From Haberlea rhodopensis (taxonomy: Eukaryota; Streptophyta; Magnoliopsida; Lamiales; Gesneriaceae), in assembly GCA_907163345.1 (NCBI GenBank), contig CAJQUN010000004.1, positions 12,615,235 to 12,679,234 on the forward strand: a stretch of 64,000 nt of DNA. The letters are read 5' to 3'. This document shows, in pieces, positions 22,094 through 33,623 of the stretch (its first letter is position 1; each line of letters begins with the position of its first letter). The notes beneath the pieces are model-generated. The model ran no database searches. It was not told where the DNA came from and saw only the letters and a list, made by a program, of their open reading frames with translations. A program made the translations under genes and the position numbers.

Positions 22094-24805
22094 TGTGATG
22101 ACCATGGATTATAGGTGTTAATCCCGGAGTATTAATAATCCCTAAAGTGGTTTTACGTGGCGATTTGGAATTTAATCGAGGTGTTGGGCCTTCTGGGCTC
22201 GTTTATTTGGGTAGTTGGGATCGTTGGATCCAGAGGTTGAGATTGTATTCACATTACGGTGTAAAACCTAAGAGTTGGGTTTTTGATGTGTCTCGGAATC
22301 TCGGGTGTTGTGTGAGCACCGGTAGGGGATTTTGGAGTTAGAGAGAGAGTCTTTGAAAACAGATGATTTTTAAGGAATCATGATGTATTTGTGGGGCTAT
22401 TAATTTTTCGGGGTATTTTTGCTATAAATACCAATTGAACCCAAGAATTTGTGGAAATTATCATTTAAGCCCCAAAGTTTTCCTCCCTCTCTCTCCCGCG
22501 CGATTCCCGTCTGCTACAGCACCCCCGCCGCTTCAAGCGGTGCGCCCGCCGCCGTCCGGCCGCCGATCGGCGCGTGCGACCTACCCACGGCTTCGTCTCG
22601 ACGAGGCGCTCCTTTCCCCTCTGCCAATTGGAAGTTTCGTCGCGTGTGGAAGTCGGATTTTGCTGGTAAGCGTCGATCCCCAATTTCTAGGGTTCTTCGA
22701 TTTTCGTTTGATTTTGCTTCCGATTTCGTTGGGTAACGTTCCTTACCCCTTTTCCATGCTTATGATGTATTTTCCCTACCTATTGTGAATTATTGTGTTC
22801 GAATTTTGAGGATTGAGTTCGAATTTGTGGAGGTTGGTTCGAATTTCATGATGTGTGGGGGATTTATGTTCGATTTTGGGGATTGTTGGCATGAGGATGA
22901 TAATTCTTGTTAGGATTCGATTTATTCATGCTTAAATGAATTATGATGCTTAAGTGGGATCGAATTAAGATGTTATGGTTCGAATTTCCCCAATTTCGTA
23001 GGGTCTAATTTTCGAATTATTGGGGGTTTTTGGCAAAGGTGATGATTCTTGCCATTGATGGTTTAATTCACATCTTAAGTGTATTATGATGCTGGTTGGG
23101 TTCGAATTGTGAGTTTAGGGTTCGAATTTTGTAGGATGTTCTTGAACAATTTTCGATATTATCGCATTCGTTTTCCCTCCCTGCATGTACCCTGCCCCGG
23201 GTCTTTTAAATGATTTATTGTCGTGTGTTGACAATATTTTGAGGGTTATGAATGTGCTTGAGCATGTGTTACATGTCCGTAAATAATTGTGAATTATATA
23301 TCGTTTTAGCACATCGTTCCTCGGGGCATGGAACTCGAGCAAGGTTTGGCTCGGACTTCGAGGATTTAAGGTACGTTTAGCGTACGAGCATAGTTTAAAT
23401 GATGTTTTACAAGTATGATGCATGATTTAAGATATATGATATGTTTTACTATGATGGTATCTGGACTTGGTTACGATATGCTGTTTCACATGGTGGAATG
23501 CTCAGTGCCGCTATGAAGCGAGCCAATGATGAGGTGTGGTTGCTACGGAGCAAACACCCATAGTATGACGTTACCTTGAAGTAAGAAATGAGAATGTGGT
23601 ATTTGATAAGATATCTAGGATATCTGTATTTTACTTCCCTATGGGTAATAATAGGAACAGAGACGTAGTTAATCAGAGAACCAGTATCGGAAGTTAAGGA
23701 AATCTCAATATGATATCTAGAATTATGATAATTGCTAGATTAAGTAAGATGTTATGAAAAGATGTTATGAAACGATGTTATGAAATGATGTTATGAAATG
23801 TTGCTAATTATTGCTAGATTAAGTAAGATGTTATGAAAAGATGTTATGAAACGATGTTATGAAATGATGTTATGAAATGTTACCAATCATTGCCAAATAA
23901 AGTAAGATGTTATGAAAGGTTACTGATTTGAGACTGGCTAGGGTTAACCAATATGATGATTAACTGCATATTCAAGATTTGATGATTTATCTGTTTTGAG
24001 AACAGGGTTATTACAGGGGTACGCTATGATGAGGATGATACCATCCAGGAAGTATCATATATGTTCCACAATATTTACATTTTCGTAAATTATGTACTAT
24101 GTCATTATGATTATGAAATTGTGGAATTGGTATGCTCACCCCGTTGGGGGCTGTCTCTGTTGGGACAGGTGAACAGGTACATCGATGGCTTTGGAGATGA
24201 GCTCGAGCTGTTGATTGGATGTACTCCCAGGATTGCGGTACCAGGGCTTAATGGAGCACGGTATCGTATAGAATACCCATATACCCATGATGGTTTTATA
24301 CATATTCATGACGCTCGCATGTGAGCACGATTATACTTGTATATGGGTTGTATGTAAAGGCATGAGCCTTTCTCTCTTTCATTCTATGTTGCATGCAATT
24401 AGAGGTAGAATTGCTAAATGATAAGAGAGTCATTGGTGTATTATGTGGGTGTTGAAACCCACCTTTGTCGTCATATGTGTGGTGTCTTCCCTGGCTGGGA
24501 ATTTACTTGCATTACTGCTTTCTACTGAGTATTATGTGTTCCCTGGCCGGGAATTATGTTATATGCTGTGCTCTTTTTTTTTTGGGATAGCTCTATTTAT
24601 GGGGAGACTCTGCCCAAATTTTTATAAAAGTTTACAATGTGAAAAGTGGCACCAAGGGGTTGGTAAAGGGCAAACATATGAGTCAATCATTGACAGGCAA
24701 TGATTAAGTATCATCAGAGCTTCCCGATTGACATTTTATAGAAAGCATGTACCACACATAGTGGTTAATACACTAATCAAGGGTTAAGTATACGGGGTCC
24801 TTACA
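22094..24805 (+). repeat. Left LTR of the LARD-like element
   Basis: The 2712-bp LTR carries TATAAATA at 22423-22430, a likely promoter. A GC-rich, CpG-rich leader follows (about 22490-22640), then a possible splice donor GTAAGC near 22665. At 23735-23930 GATGTTATGAAA-type units are duplicated in tandem. Open frames of 60-117 codons occur at identical offsets in both LTRs and have no recognised domain. Confidence 0.95.
22423..22430 (+). promoter_or_regulatory. TATA box of the LTR
   Basis: TATAAATA lies 330 bp into the LTR, and the downstream leader is GC-rich and gene-like. The same motif is at 28665-28672 in the right LTR. Confidence 0.6.
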
Positions 24806-24809
24806 TTAG

Positions 24810-24821
24810 TGGTATCAGAGC
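24810..24821 (+). other. Primer-binding site of the LARD-like element
   Basis: TGGTATCAGAGC, the initiator tRNA-Met complement, starts four bases after the left LTR end. Confidence 0.9.
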
Positions 24822-25276
24822 AGTGGTTGCTCATTGGGGCTGTTAAGGGCCTAGGAAGTTATTGATAGCACATATTTATGCATGATGGCATTAATGTTGT
24901 ATGACATGACTAATTGTTTATGTGCTTATATGATATGAAAAGTGGTATTGCTAACCATTGTGGTTGCAGGAATCGTGTGGAACACGATAGGATGGCATTA
25001 ATAGCGATGTCTAACACTCTATATGCTACGTGCCAAGGAATCTGATTTTGGAAGGAAATCAGGGAAAAGAAAGATATGATGTATTGTCTGAGGACAGACT
25101 GGGTAGACAACCGACAGTGGAATACTTCGGTATGGTCTCAATTATTATTGAATATACTAATGCGTTTGTTCATGTAATGTTCAAGCGAGGAAGGTACGTA
25201 AGACGCGTACGGGCATCGGACGGTAACACACATCTTTATACTACAACTATGCTTTTATTGCATGAGTATTCACGAT

Positions 25277-25745
25277 GAAATGATGATGTTTACGATAAGT
25301 AAAGACGATATGATGTTTATATGATGATGATAATGATAAGTAAGTTATGATAATGTTTATGATAAGTAAAGATGATATGATGTTTATGACGATGATAATG
25401 ATAAGTAAGTTATGATAATGTTTATGATAAGTAAAGATGATATGATGTTTATGACGATGATAATGATAAGTAAGTTATGATAATGCTTATGATAAGTAAA
25501 GATGATATGATGTTTATGATAATGATTATGATGATGATTATGAGGAATAAGATTATAATGATGATGTTTATACGATGTTTATATGATGATGTGCATAAGA
25601 TGTTTATATGATGATGTGCATACGATGTTTATATGATGATGTGCATACGATGTTTATATGATGATGTGCATAAGATGTTTATATGATGATGTGCATAAGA
25701 TGTTTATATGATGATGATTATACGATGCTTATATGATAATGTTTA
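25277..25745 (+). repeat. GATGAT-rich tandem repeats
   Basis: A roughly 67-bp unit (GATAAGTAAAGATGATATGA, then TGTTTATGACGATGATAATG) repeats about three times from 25290 to 25510. Shorter units built on GATGTGCATACGATGTTTAT repeat from about 25560 to 25740. No coding sense is visible. Confidence 0.8.
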
Positions 25746-25748
25746 CAT

Positions 25749-26019
25749 GATGTTATTGTGGTAAGGTGCCACGGGGTAAGGTGCCCCACATGGTAAGTAG
25801 CCATGCGATGTTATTGTGGTAAGGTGCCACGGGGTAAGGTGCCCCACATGGTAAGTAGCCATGCGATGTTATTGTGGTAAGGTGCCACGGGGTAAGGTGC
25901 CCCACATGGTAAGTAGCCATGCGATGTTATTGTGGTAAGGTGCCACGGGGTAAGGTGCCCCACATGGTAAGTAGCCATGCGATGTTATTGTGGTAAGGTG
26001 CCACGGGGTAAGGTGCCCC
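25749..26019 (+). repeat. 58-bp tandem array 1: three small hairpins per unit
   Basis: Units start at 25749, 25807, 25865, 25923 and 25981 (the last lacks the third hairpin). Each unit contains three adjacent hairpins. In the first unit: stem GTGG/CCAC (25758-25772) with loop TAAGGTG; stem GGGG/CCCC (25773-25787) with loop TAAGGTG; stem CATGG/CCATG (25789-25805) with loop TAAGTAG. Loops are conserved while the stems differ but remain fully complementary. Confidence 0.9.
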
Positions 26020-26042
26020 ATACGATGACTCATTCTTTTATG

Positions 26043-26450
26043 ATGATTGGCGATGGTTCTTTCCGCCAGATGTATGATAGCGATGCCTCATTCCGCTATA
26101 TTGATTGGCGATGGTTCTTTCCGCCAGATGTATGATAGCGATGCCTCATTCCGCTATATTGATTGGCGATGGTTCTTTCCGCCAGATGTATGATAGCGAT
26201 GCCTCATTCCGCTATATTGATTGGCGATGGTTCTTTCCGCCAGATGTATGATAGCGATGCCTCATTCCGCTATATTGATTGGCGATGGTTCTTTCCGCCA
26301 GATGTATGATAGCGATGCCTCATTCCGCTATATTGATGGGCGATGGTTCTTTCCGCCAGATGTATGATAGCGATGCCTCATTCCGCTATATTAATTGGCG
26401 ATGGTTCTTTCCGCCAGATGTATTGATGACGATGCCTCTTTTCGCTATTA
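26043..26450 (+). repeat. 58-bp tandem array 2: two small hairpins per unit
   Basis: About seven units start at 26043, 26101, 26159, 26217, 26275, 26333 and 26391 (the last degenerate). Each has a hairpin with stem TGGCG/CGCCA and loop ATGGTTCTTTC, and one with stem ATAGCG/CGCTAT and loop ATGCCTCATTC. The period equals that of array 1. Single hairpins of the same design with 11-base loops continue beyond it: GACG/CGTC at 26506-26524 and TATAGCG/CGCTATA at 26530-26554. Confidence 0.9.
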
Positions 26451-28335
26451 TGTGACGATGATTCATACTCAGGTGTATAGCGAGGTTTCATGCCACCTAT
26501 TATATGACGAGCTATCATGCCGTCGATTCTATAGCGATGGACTGTACCGCTATATATTCAGCACAGGATTTTGGCCGCCTTCGAGCGATGGGTGCTGATT
26601 ACGTATTATTATGGAGCGACGGAGATAGGTATGCCGCTATCTTGTTAGCGATGAGGTATGAGATATTGCTATTTTATTAGCATTATTATTGCTGGTATGC
26701 GTTGATATGCATGTTTTATTATGACTATTTACTAGCATGATGATGGATGACATATGTCGATATACATGGACCGTCACGAGTTGACTAGGTTATTTAGATG
26801 TCATTGTTGACTTGTATCGTCACTAGTTGACGATACCTTAGATGTCATGAGTGGGCATGTGTCGTCACGGGATGGCGATGACGATAGTGCAGGAGATGTC
26901 TTATTAGACATGCATCATCGTTACGATGAGCAATGCGTTAAGTATACGTTTTCAGTTGTATGCCTCGGGTGCCAGTGTCGGGCACAAGGAGACGTGTGCG
27001 TCACCGATTGACGTGACCCTTATACCGAGCGGGTTGCTCGAGGAATGGATGGACGCGTTGTACATGTGATTGTACCGCAGATATTGTTTGAGGTAATCAT
27101 ATTTCGAGTGGTGATACCCTTGGGGTATGCTCGTTGGAATGGCTTTTTTGGCCATGTTTATTTGACGACAGGAGTAATCGTGGAGGAATTTCTCGCTTCC
27201 ATTGATATGACATGTGGTAGACATGGTCACACCACCCATGAGGGTGTTGGGTCCTAAGGGAATAGGATCAGGTTATGTTAGGTACATGGGGACATTGAAG
27301 TGTCCAAGGTATGTCAGCATTGGAGGAATGTTGGGTAAAGACCCACTACTCTATTGATTGTTCTTCCCATGGTATGGTATGCCGTGTGGAAACGTCCATC
27401 TGATTGGTAGGTTTGAGGTGAACCTAGTGAGACAGCGATTAGTTTGTCTGCCGCGTGTGTGCAGCACCATGATGGGCTTGCTAGAGCCGTTATACTACTC
27501 GTTGGAACCAAGTTTGGCAAATCGTAAGGTGATACGAAGTGGATTGTGGTGAACTCTGGTAGTCACCACGTCATTTGAAGTTGAGGTTGAGTATGCCTCA
27601 CTGAAACGTATACATGTTTATGTTTAATCTTGGGGAGACTTGTCTGGGACAGCCCATGATGTGAAGTACCAACGAGAGAGTCATCAAGTCGTCGTTGATT
27701 CGATCTGAGAATCCATGTATTTGAGTTGCAATGATGCGACTGCTCCTTCGATAGAGGAGGTTTGAAAGTGGAAACCAGGTTTGGTATGTGTACACCGTGG
27801 AATACTAGTGTTTCCCTCGTAACGATGTATGTTGGACATCATGAGTCATGATAAGAGATGTCAAGGAATGAAATCTACGATGGAATCAGGAACGATTCGA
27901 ATCCTTACAGTTTCAGTTGACTAACTGCTTTTGGATTATTAGCGTTGAGCTGTGCTGACGCTCTTTGACGTTATGATGGATTTGGAAGTCTATTCCACTC
28001 CAGAGTTTGACACGAGGTCAACGTTCTCACGGTTGAGGTGTCATTCAGGATGACTGTCCGATCTACAGCCGTAAGTATTGGTTGTTTTGCAGTCATGAGA
28101 GGCTGACTTTTGGGATGACCCGCATCGAGGTACGTTTTGCCTCTTAGGTGATATGTTGGTTTTGGTATGTCGCTCTGTTTCAGAGTTTGAAGAGAAGTAA
28201 GTATCCTCACGTTTATTAATACGATTCTGTTATGGTTAAGAATCGAGGTTGTGGCTTCATGTTGTTGTGTAGCCCGGGTGTGACGCGATACACCAGTGCT
28301 AATTTCGAGGACGAAATTCTTTTAGTGGGGGATAT
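26451..28335 (+). mobile_element. LARD internal region without recognisable genes
   Basis: The sequence has only short open frames (up to about 95 codons), none with a known domain. Isolated hairpins continue, such as GTATCGTC/GACGATAC with loop ACTAGTT at 26814-26836. The segment ends with the gypsy-type terminus and a purine-rich tract (AGTGGGGGA) before the right LTR. Confidence 0.7.
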
Positions 28336-31047
28336 TGTGATGACCATGGATTATAGGTGTTAATCCCGGAGTATTAATAATCCCTAAAGTGGTTTTACGT
28401 GGCGATTTGGAATTTAATCGAGGTGTTGGGCCTTCTGGGCTCGTTTATTTGGGTAGTTGGGATCGTTGGATCCAGAGGTTGAGATTGTATTCACATTACG
28501 GTGTAAAACCTAAGAGTTGGGTTTTTGATGTGTCTCGGAATCTCGGGTGTTGTGTGAGCACCGGTAGGGGATTTTGGAGTTAGAGAGAGAGTCTTTGAAA
28601 ACAGATGATTTTTAAGGAATCATGATGTATTTGTGGGGCTATTAATTTTTCGGGGTATTTTTGCTATAAATACCAATTGAACCCAAGAATTTGTGGAAAT
28701 TATCATTTAAGCCCCAAAGTTTTCCTCCCTCTCTCTCCCGCGCGATTCCCGTCTGCTACAGCACCCCCGCCGCTTCAAGCGGTGCGCCCGCCGCCGTCCG
28801 GCCGCCGATCGGCGCGTGCGACCTACCCACGGCTTCGTCTCGACGAGGCGCTCCTTTCCCCTCTGCCAATTGGAAGTTTCGTCGCGTGTGGAAGTCGGAT
28901 TTTGCTGGTAAGCGTCGATCCCCAATTTCTAGGGTTCTTCGATTTTCGTTTGATTTTGCTTCCGATTTCGTTGGGTAACGTTCCTTACCCCTTTTCCATG
29001 CTTATGATGTATTTTCCCTACCTATTGTGAATTATTGTGTTCGAATTTTGAGGATTGAGTTCGAATTTGTGGAGGTTGGTTCGAATTTCATGATGTGTGG
29101 GGGATTTATGTTCGATTTTGGGGATTGTTGGCATGAGGATGATAATTCTTGTTAGGATTCGATTTATTCATGCTTAAATGAATTATGATGCTTAAGTGGG
29201 ATCGAATTAAGATGTTATGGTTCGAATTTCCCCAATTTCGTAGGGTCTAATTTTCGAATTATTGGGGGTTTTTGGCAAAGGTGATGATTCTTGCCATTGA
29301 TGGTTTAATTCACATCTTAAGTGTATTATGATGCTGGTTGGGTTCGAATTGTGAGTTTAGGGTTCGAATTTTGTAGGATGTTCTTGAACAATTTTCGATA
29401 TTATCGCATTCGTTTTCCCTCCCTGCATGTACCCTGCCCCGGGTCTTTTAAATGATTTATTGTCGTGTGTTGACAATATTTTGAGGGTTATGAATGTGCT
29501 TGAGCATGTGTTACATGTCCGTAAATAATTGTGAATTATATATCGTTTTAGCACATCGTTCCTCGGGGCATGGAACTCGAGCAAGGTTTGGCTCGGACTT
29601 CGAGGATTTAAGGTACGTTTAGCGTACGAGCATAGTTTAAATGATGTTTTACAAGTATGATGCATGATTTAAGATATATGATATGTTTTACTATGATGGT
29701 ATCTGGACTTGGTTACGATATGCTGTTTCACATGGTGGAATGCTCAGTGCCGCTATGAAGCGAGCCAATGATGAGGTGTGGTTGCTACGGAGCAAACACC
29801 CATAGTATGACGTTACCTTGAAGTAAGAAATGAGAATGTGGTATTTGATAAGATATCTAGGATATCTGTATTTTACTTCCCTATGGGTAATAATAGGAAC
29901 AGAGACGTAGTTAATCAGAGAACCAGTATCGGAAGTTAAGGAAATCTCAATATGATATCTAGAATTATGATAATTGCTAGATTAAGTAAGATGTTATGAA
30001 AAGATGTTATGAAACGATGTTATGAAATGATGTTATGAAATGTTGCTAATTATTGCTAGATTAAGTAAGATGTTATGAAAAGATGTTATGAAACGATGTT
30101 ATGAAATGATGTTATGAAATGTTACCAATCATTGCCAAATAAAGTAAGATGTTATGAAAGGTTACTGATTTGAGACTGGCTAGGGTTAACCAATATGATG
30201 ATTAACTGCATATTCAAGATTTGATGATTTATCTGTTTTGAGAACAGGGTTATTACAGGGGTACGCTATGATGAGGATGATACCATCCAGGAAGTATCAT
30301 ATATGTTCCACAATATTTACATTTTCGTAAATTATGTACTATGTCATTATGATTATGAAATTGTGGAATTGGTATGCTCACCCCGTTGGGGGCTGTCTCT
30401 GTTGGGACAGGTGAACAGGTACATCGATGGCTTTGGAGATGAGCTCGAGCTGTTGATTGGATGTACTCCCAGGATTGCGGTACCAGGGCTTAATGGAGCA
30501 CGGTATCGTATAGAATACCCATATACCCATGATGGTTTTATACATATTCATGACGCTCGCATGTGAGCACGATTATACTTGTATATGGGTTGTATGTAAA
30601 GGCATGAGCCTTTCTCTCTTTCATTCTATGTTGCATGCAATTAGAGGTAGAATTGCTAAATGATAAGAGAGTCATTGGTGTATTATGTGGGTGTTGAAAC
30701 CCACCTTTGTCGTCATATGTGTGGTGTCTTCCCTGGCTGGGAATTTACTTGCATTACTGCTTTCTACTGAGTATTATGTGTTCCCTGGCCGGGAATTATG
30801 TTATATGCTGTGCTCTTTTTTTTTTGGGATAGCTCTATTTATGGGGAGACTCTGCCCAAATTTTTATAAAAGTTTACAATGTGAAAAGTGGCACCAAGGG
30901 GTTGGTAAAGGGCAAACATATGAGTCAATCATTGACAGGCAATGATTAAGTATCATCAGAGCTTCCCGATTGACATTTTATAGAAAGCATGTACCACACA
31001 TAGTGGTTAATACACTAATCAAGGGTTAAGTATACGGGGTCCTTACA
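28336..31047 (+). repeat. Right LTR of the LARD-like element
   Basis: This LTR has exactly the same length as the left one (2712 bp). Every open frame recurs at a constant offset of 6242 with the same translation, so the two look identical by eye. That implies a recent insertion. Confidence 0.95.
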
Positions 31048-31970
31048 TCATGGGTGGGAAATCGAACTTTAGTATACGTGCGGAGGCTAAAGGTTTGCTT
31101 AATGGGATGATGACATTTGACTTTGTGTTGATCTTGTTGTTGATGCATCGAGTCTTTGAAACATCTGATCTGCTATGTCAAGCATTGCAAAGAAAAGATC
31201 AAGACATTTTGAATGCAATGAGTTTAGTCACGACTACAAAATTACTTTTGCAGAAAATGCGAGATGATGAATGGGATGATTTTATATGGAGTGTGAATAA
31301 TTTTTGTGATATTCATGACATTGAAATACCTGATTTGACTAGTCTTTATACTGAAGGTACTAAACGTTCTTGTCAGCAGAAAAATAAGTTCACGTTGGAG
31401 GAATATTATCATTTTCATGTATTCAATGTTGTGATTGACAAACAATTGATGGAGTTGAATACTAGATTTACGGAGCAAACAATGGAGCTTCTTACCTTGT
31501 GTGACGCCTTAAATCCTAGTGATGGTTTCAAATCATTCTCCGAAATTGCTATTTATAATCTAATTGAGAAATTTTATCCCAATGATTTCTCCAAAGATGA
31601 CATGAAACATTTGAAGAGTCAATTGGATCACTACAAGCTTGATGTATTTGAAGACCCACGATTTAAAGATATTGATTCTCTTCCTAAATTATGTCGATTG
31701 CTTGCCGAAACGAAGAAGTCCAGGATTTATTTCCTTATTGATAGGTTGATTCGTTTAGTCTTGACTCTTCCAGTTTCTACTGCAACAACAGAGCGAGCAT
31801 TTTCAGGGATGAAACTTCTTAAGACACCACTTCGTAACAAAATGGAGCAGGAATATTTAAACAACACAATGGTTTTGTACATTGAGAGAGAGATTGTTCA
31901 TGGCATTGATTTAGATTACATAGTTGATATGTTTGATCTTTTGAAAAATCGAAGACTGCGATTAAAGTAG
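31048..31970 (+). pseudogene. hAT transposase, C-terminal part (codons 506-811)
   Basis: After the second TCATG the frame resumes with the duplicated Met506 and runs 306 codons to a stop. It is identical in translation to residues 506-811 of copy B. It carries the hAT C-terminal dimerisation region (LPVSTATTERAFSGMKLLKT, near residues 743-762) with the glutamate usually taken as part of the catalytic triad. It could only be read as a separate, truncated protein. Confidence 0.9.
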
Positions 31971-32181
31971 TGTTTATTGAATTTACCTCTCTTTTTGGAT
32001 AAATTGTAATTTTTTGTTTATGCATACTCTATTTAAGTTTGGAAAACAGTTAATTTTTTAATGTCCAGCCCCCCCTGTATAAAATTCCTAGCTACGCCCC
32101 TGTTCGTAGGATGTGACTTTATGTATTTTCGGAGCTACACTTTTTACTATATCTTCTACAATTGCGCATTCAATTAAACCA

Positions 32182-32842
32182 AATTACATGCACCGATAGA
32201 CTATGTTTTTGCTTATATAGCACATAAGTCTATCGGTGCATGTAATTTACGTGCATCGATAGAAACAGGCAGACGGTGCATGTAATTTACATGCAACGAT
32301 AAAATATATTTTGGTTAAATACAATATCTGAGTCTATCGGTGTATGTAATTTGCATGCACCGATAGACTAGCAGTTCATGTAAGTTACACGCACCACTAG
32401 GTAATTTATTGTTAGATTCGTGCGGTGCATGTAAATTACATCCACCGCATGACTCACATGCACCATATGAGTCTATAGGTGAATGTAATTTACATGCACC
32501 ACTAGAGTCATACGGTTCATGTATATTATTTTTATTTTTATACTGTAAAGTGAGTATTTTGCCTTTGAATTAGTGGTTTCTTTCTTGTCAATTAAAAGTA
32601 TATCACATTCACATGCATCGCATAAGAAAAAGTTGTTTCGGCTCAATCCACCAAAATGTTTTCAACTAATGATGCATGTATATTACATTTATGTGCACCT
32701 CATTAATTGCTTAGTCGCATGCGATGCATGTAAATTACATGCACCGCATGACTCACATGCACCGTATGACTCTAGAGATGCATGCACATTACATGTACCT
32801 ATAGACTCATAAGGTGCTTGCAAATTACATGCACATAGACTC
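32182..32842. repeat. Cluster of degenerate palindromes built on GGTGCATGTAATTTACATGC
   Basis: At least eight copies of an inverted repeat with an AATT centre occur near 32182, 32224, 32273, 32332-32368 (37 bp, near-perfect), 32419, 32472, 32716, 32769 and 32811. Arms vary (GGTGCATG, GGTGTATG, GATGCATG) and often vary on both sides. The spacing is irregular, so this is not a simple tandem satellite. The open frames here are shadows of the repeat. Confidence 0.8.
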
Positions 32843-32867
32843 GTTAAATTTCCCAAATTTATTTCAG

Positions 32868-33185
32868 TTTGCTCCTTGATTGACCAATGCATAAAATATT
32901 GTGTAAGTGAAATAATGTGGATGAATCTTCTTGCTTACATAATTTTATTATTGTCAGAATGACGGCAAGGTCCAAATAAAAAAAAATTCACCGTAAGAAT
33001 TTTCATTTATTCTAGAGAAAATTACAAAATGGTACCAATCACAAAATCATTATTCAACAAATAAATCTGTAAAAAAAAAAAAAAAAAAAACTTCTCTTAT
33101 AAATCAAATTTTCAATAAAGTTTAGTTAAATAGACCCAATTTCTAAACAGTTAGTCTATTAATACTTTATTTTTTCTGAAATGCC
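32868..33185. repeat. Repeat block R1, copy 1
   Basis: This AT-rich block matches 35418-35725 at high identity (for example TTGCTCCTTGATTGACCAAT then GTGGATGAATCTTCTTGCTT). It contains a run of about 20 A near 33070. It forms the left boundary of a local tandem duplication. Confidence 0.8.
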
Positions 33186-33623
33186 TCTTATTTCTTCAAA
33201 AAAATAAAAAAACAAAAAAAACCCAACCATTCTCTTCAAAAACTCCCGCATTCTTGACGGCATGATAGGTTTTACAGGTAGACAGATGTTGGATGTGAGG
33301 ATGCATCTTAGAATACCAGAGCTCAGCAAGATCGAGCTCAGGTTTGGTATGTTGAGTCCGAGTCCCTGTAATTGATAGAGTACTTTTTAACTACATTTTA
33401 AATTATCGGGGTGTGCCCCCGAGTATCTGTATTTTCAATAATCTATTACTGGTTGGTTATATACTTGATGCTTATGTGATGATTAACATGTTGAATTGAG
33501 AAACTGAAATTACATATTTTCAGTATCATTATATATGTATCACCTAAAATCGAGAAAAATTTAAGGCCATTTGACAGGACATTTAAAATAAATCTTCTGC
33601 TGTTTACACAAATTAATCATTAT

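Larger units (their letters stand above)
22094..31047 (+). mobile_element. Non-autonomous gypsy-type LTR element (LARD-like) inside hAT copy A
   Basis: Two 2712-bp LTRs (TGTGATGACC...TTACA) enclose 3530 bp, with 5-bp TCATG duplications. A tRNA-Met primer site follows the left LTR. The internal end reads TTTCGAGGACGAAATTC then TTTTAGTGGGGGATAT, a 3' terminus I know from plant Ty3/gypsy chromoviruses (Tekay/Del-like). No gag, protease, RT, RNase H or integrase motif was found in any frame. Size and lack of coding match a large retrotransposon derivative. The internal region consists largely of tandem arrays. Movement would need enzymes from an autonomous relative. Confidence 0.9.
19885..32102 (+). 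mobile_element. hAT transposon copy A, split by an LTR retrotransposon
   Basis: The element begins CAGGGGCGGA and ends TACGCCCCTG, short hAT-type terminal inverted repeats. It is flanked by the 8-bp target-site duplication TTCGTAGG (19877-19884 and 32103-32110). Without the inserted LTR element and its 5-bp duplication it is 3259 bp. Copy B at 45538-48795 is 3258 bp; the one-base difference fits a poly-T run near 19941 (11 T here, 10 in copy B). The transposase gene is cut after codon 506. Confidence 0.95.

Noticed and set aside
22435..22788. 117-codon frame in the LTR leader
   Set aside because: It lies in the GC-rich LTR leader, recurs in both LTRs and has no recognisable domain.
25749..26430. 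CRISPR-like repeat-spacer array
   Set aside because: The arrays are head-to-tail tandem repeats without variable spacers and lie inside a plant retrotransposon.
26952..27795. Several 64-95-codon frames in the LARD internal region as remnants of pol
   Set aside because: No catalytic or zinc-finger motif of gag, RT, RNase H or integrase could be seen in any frame.
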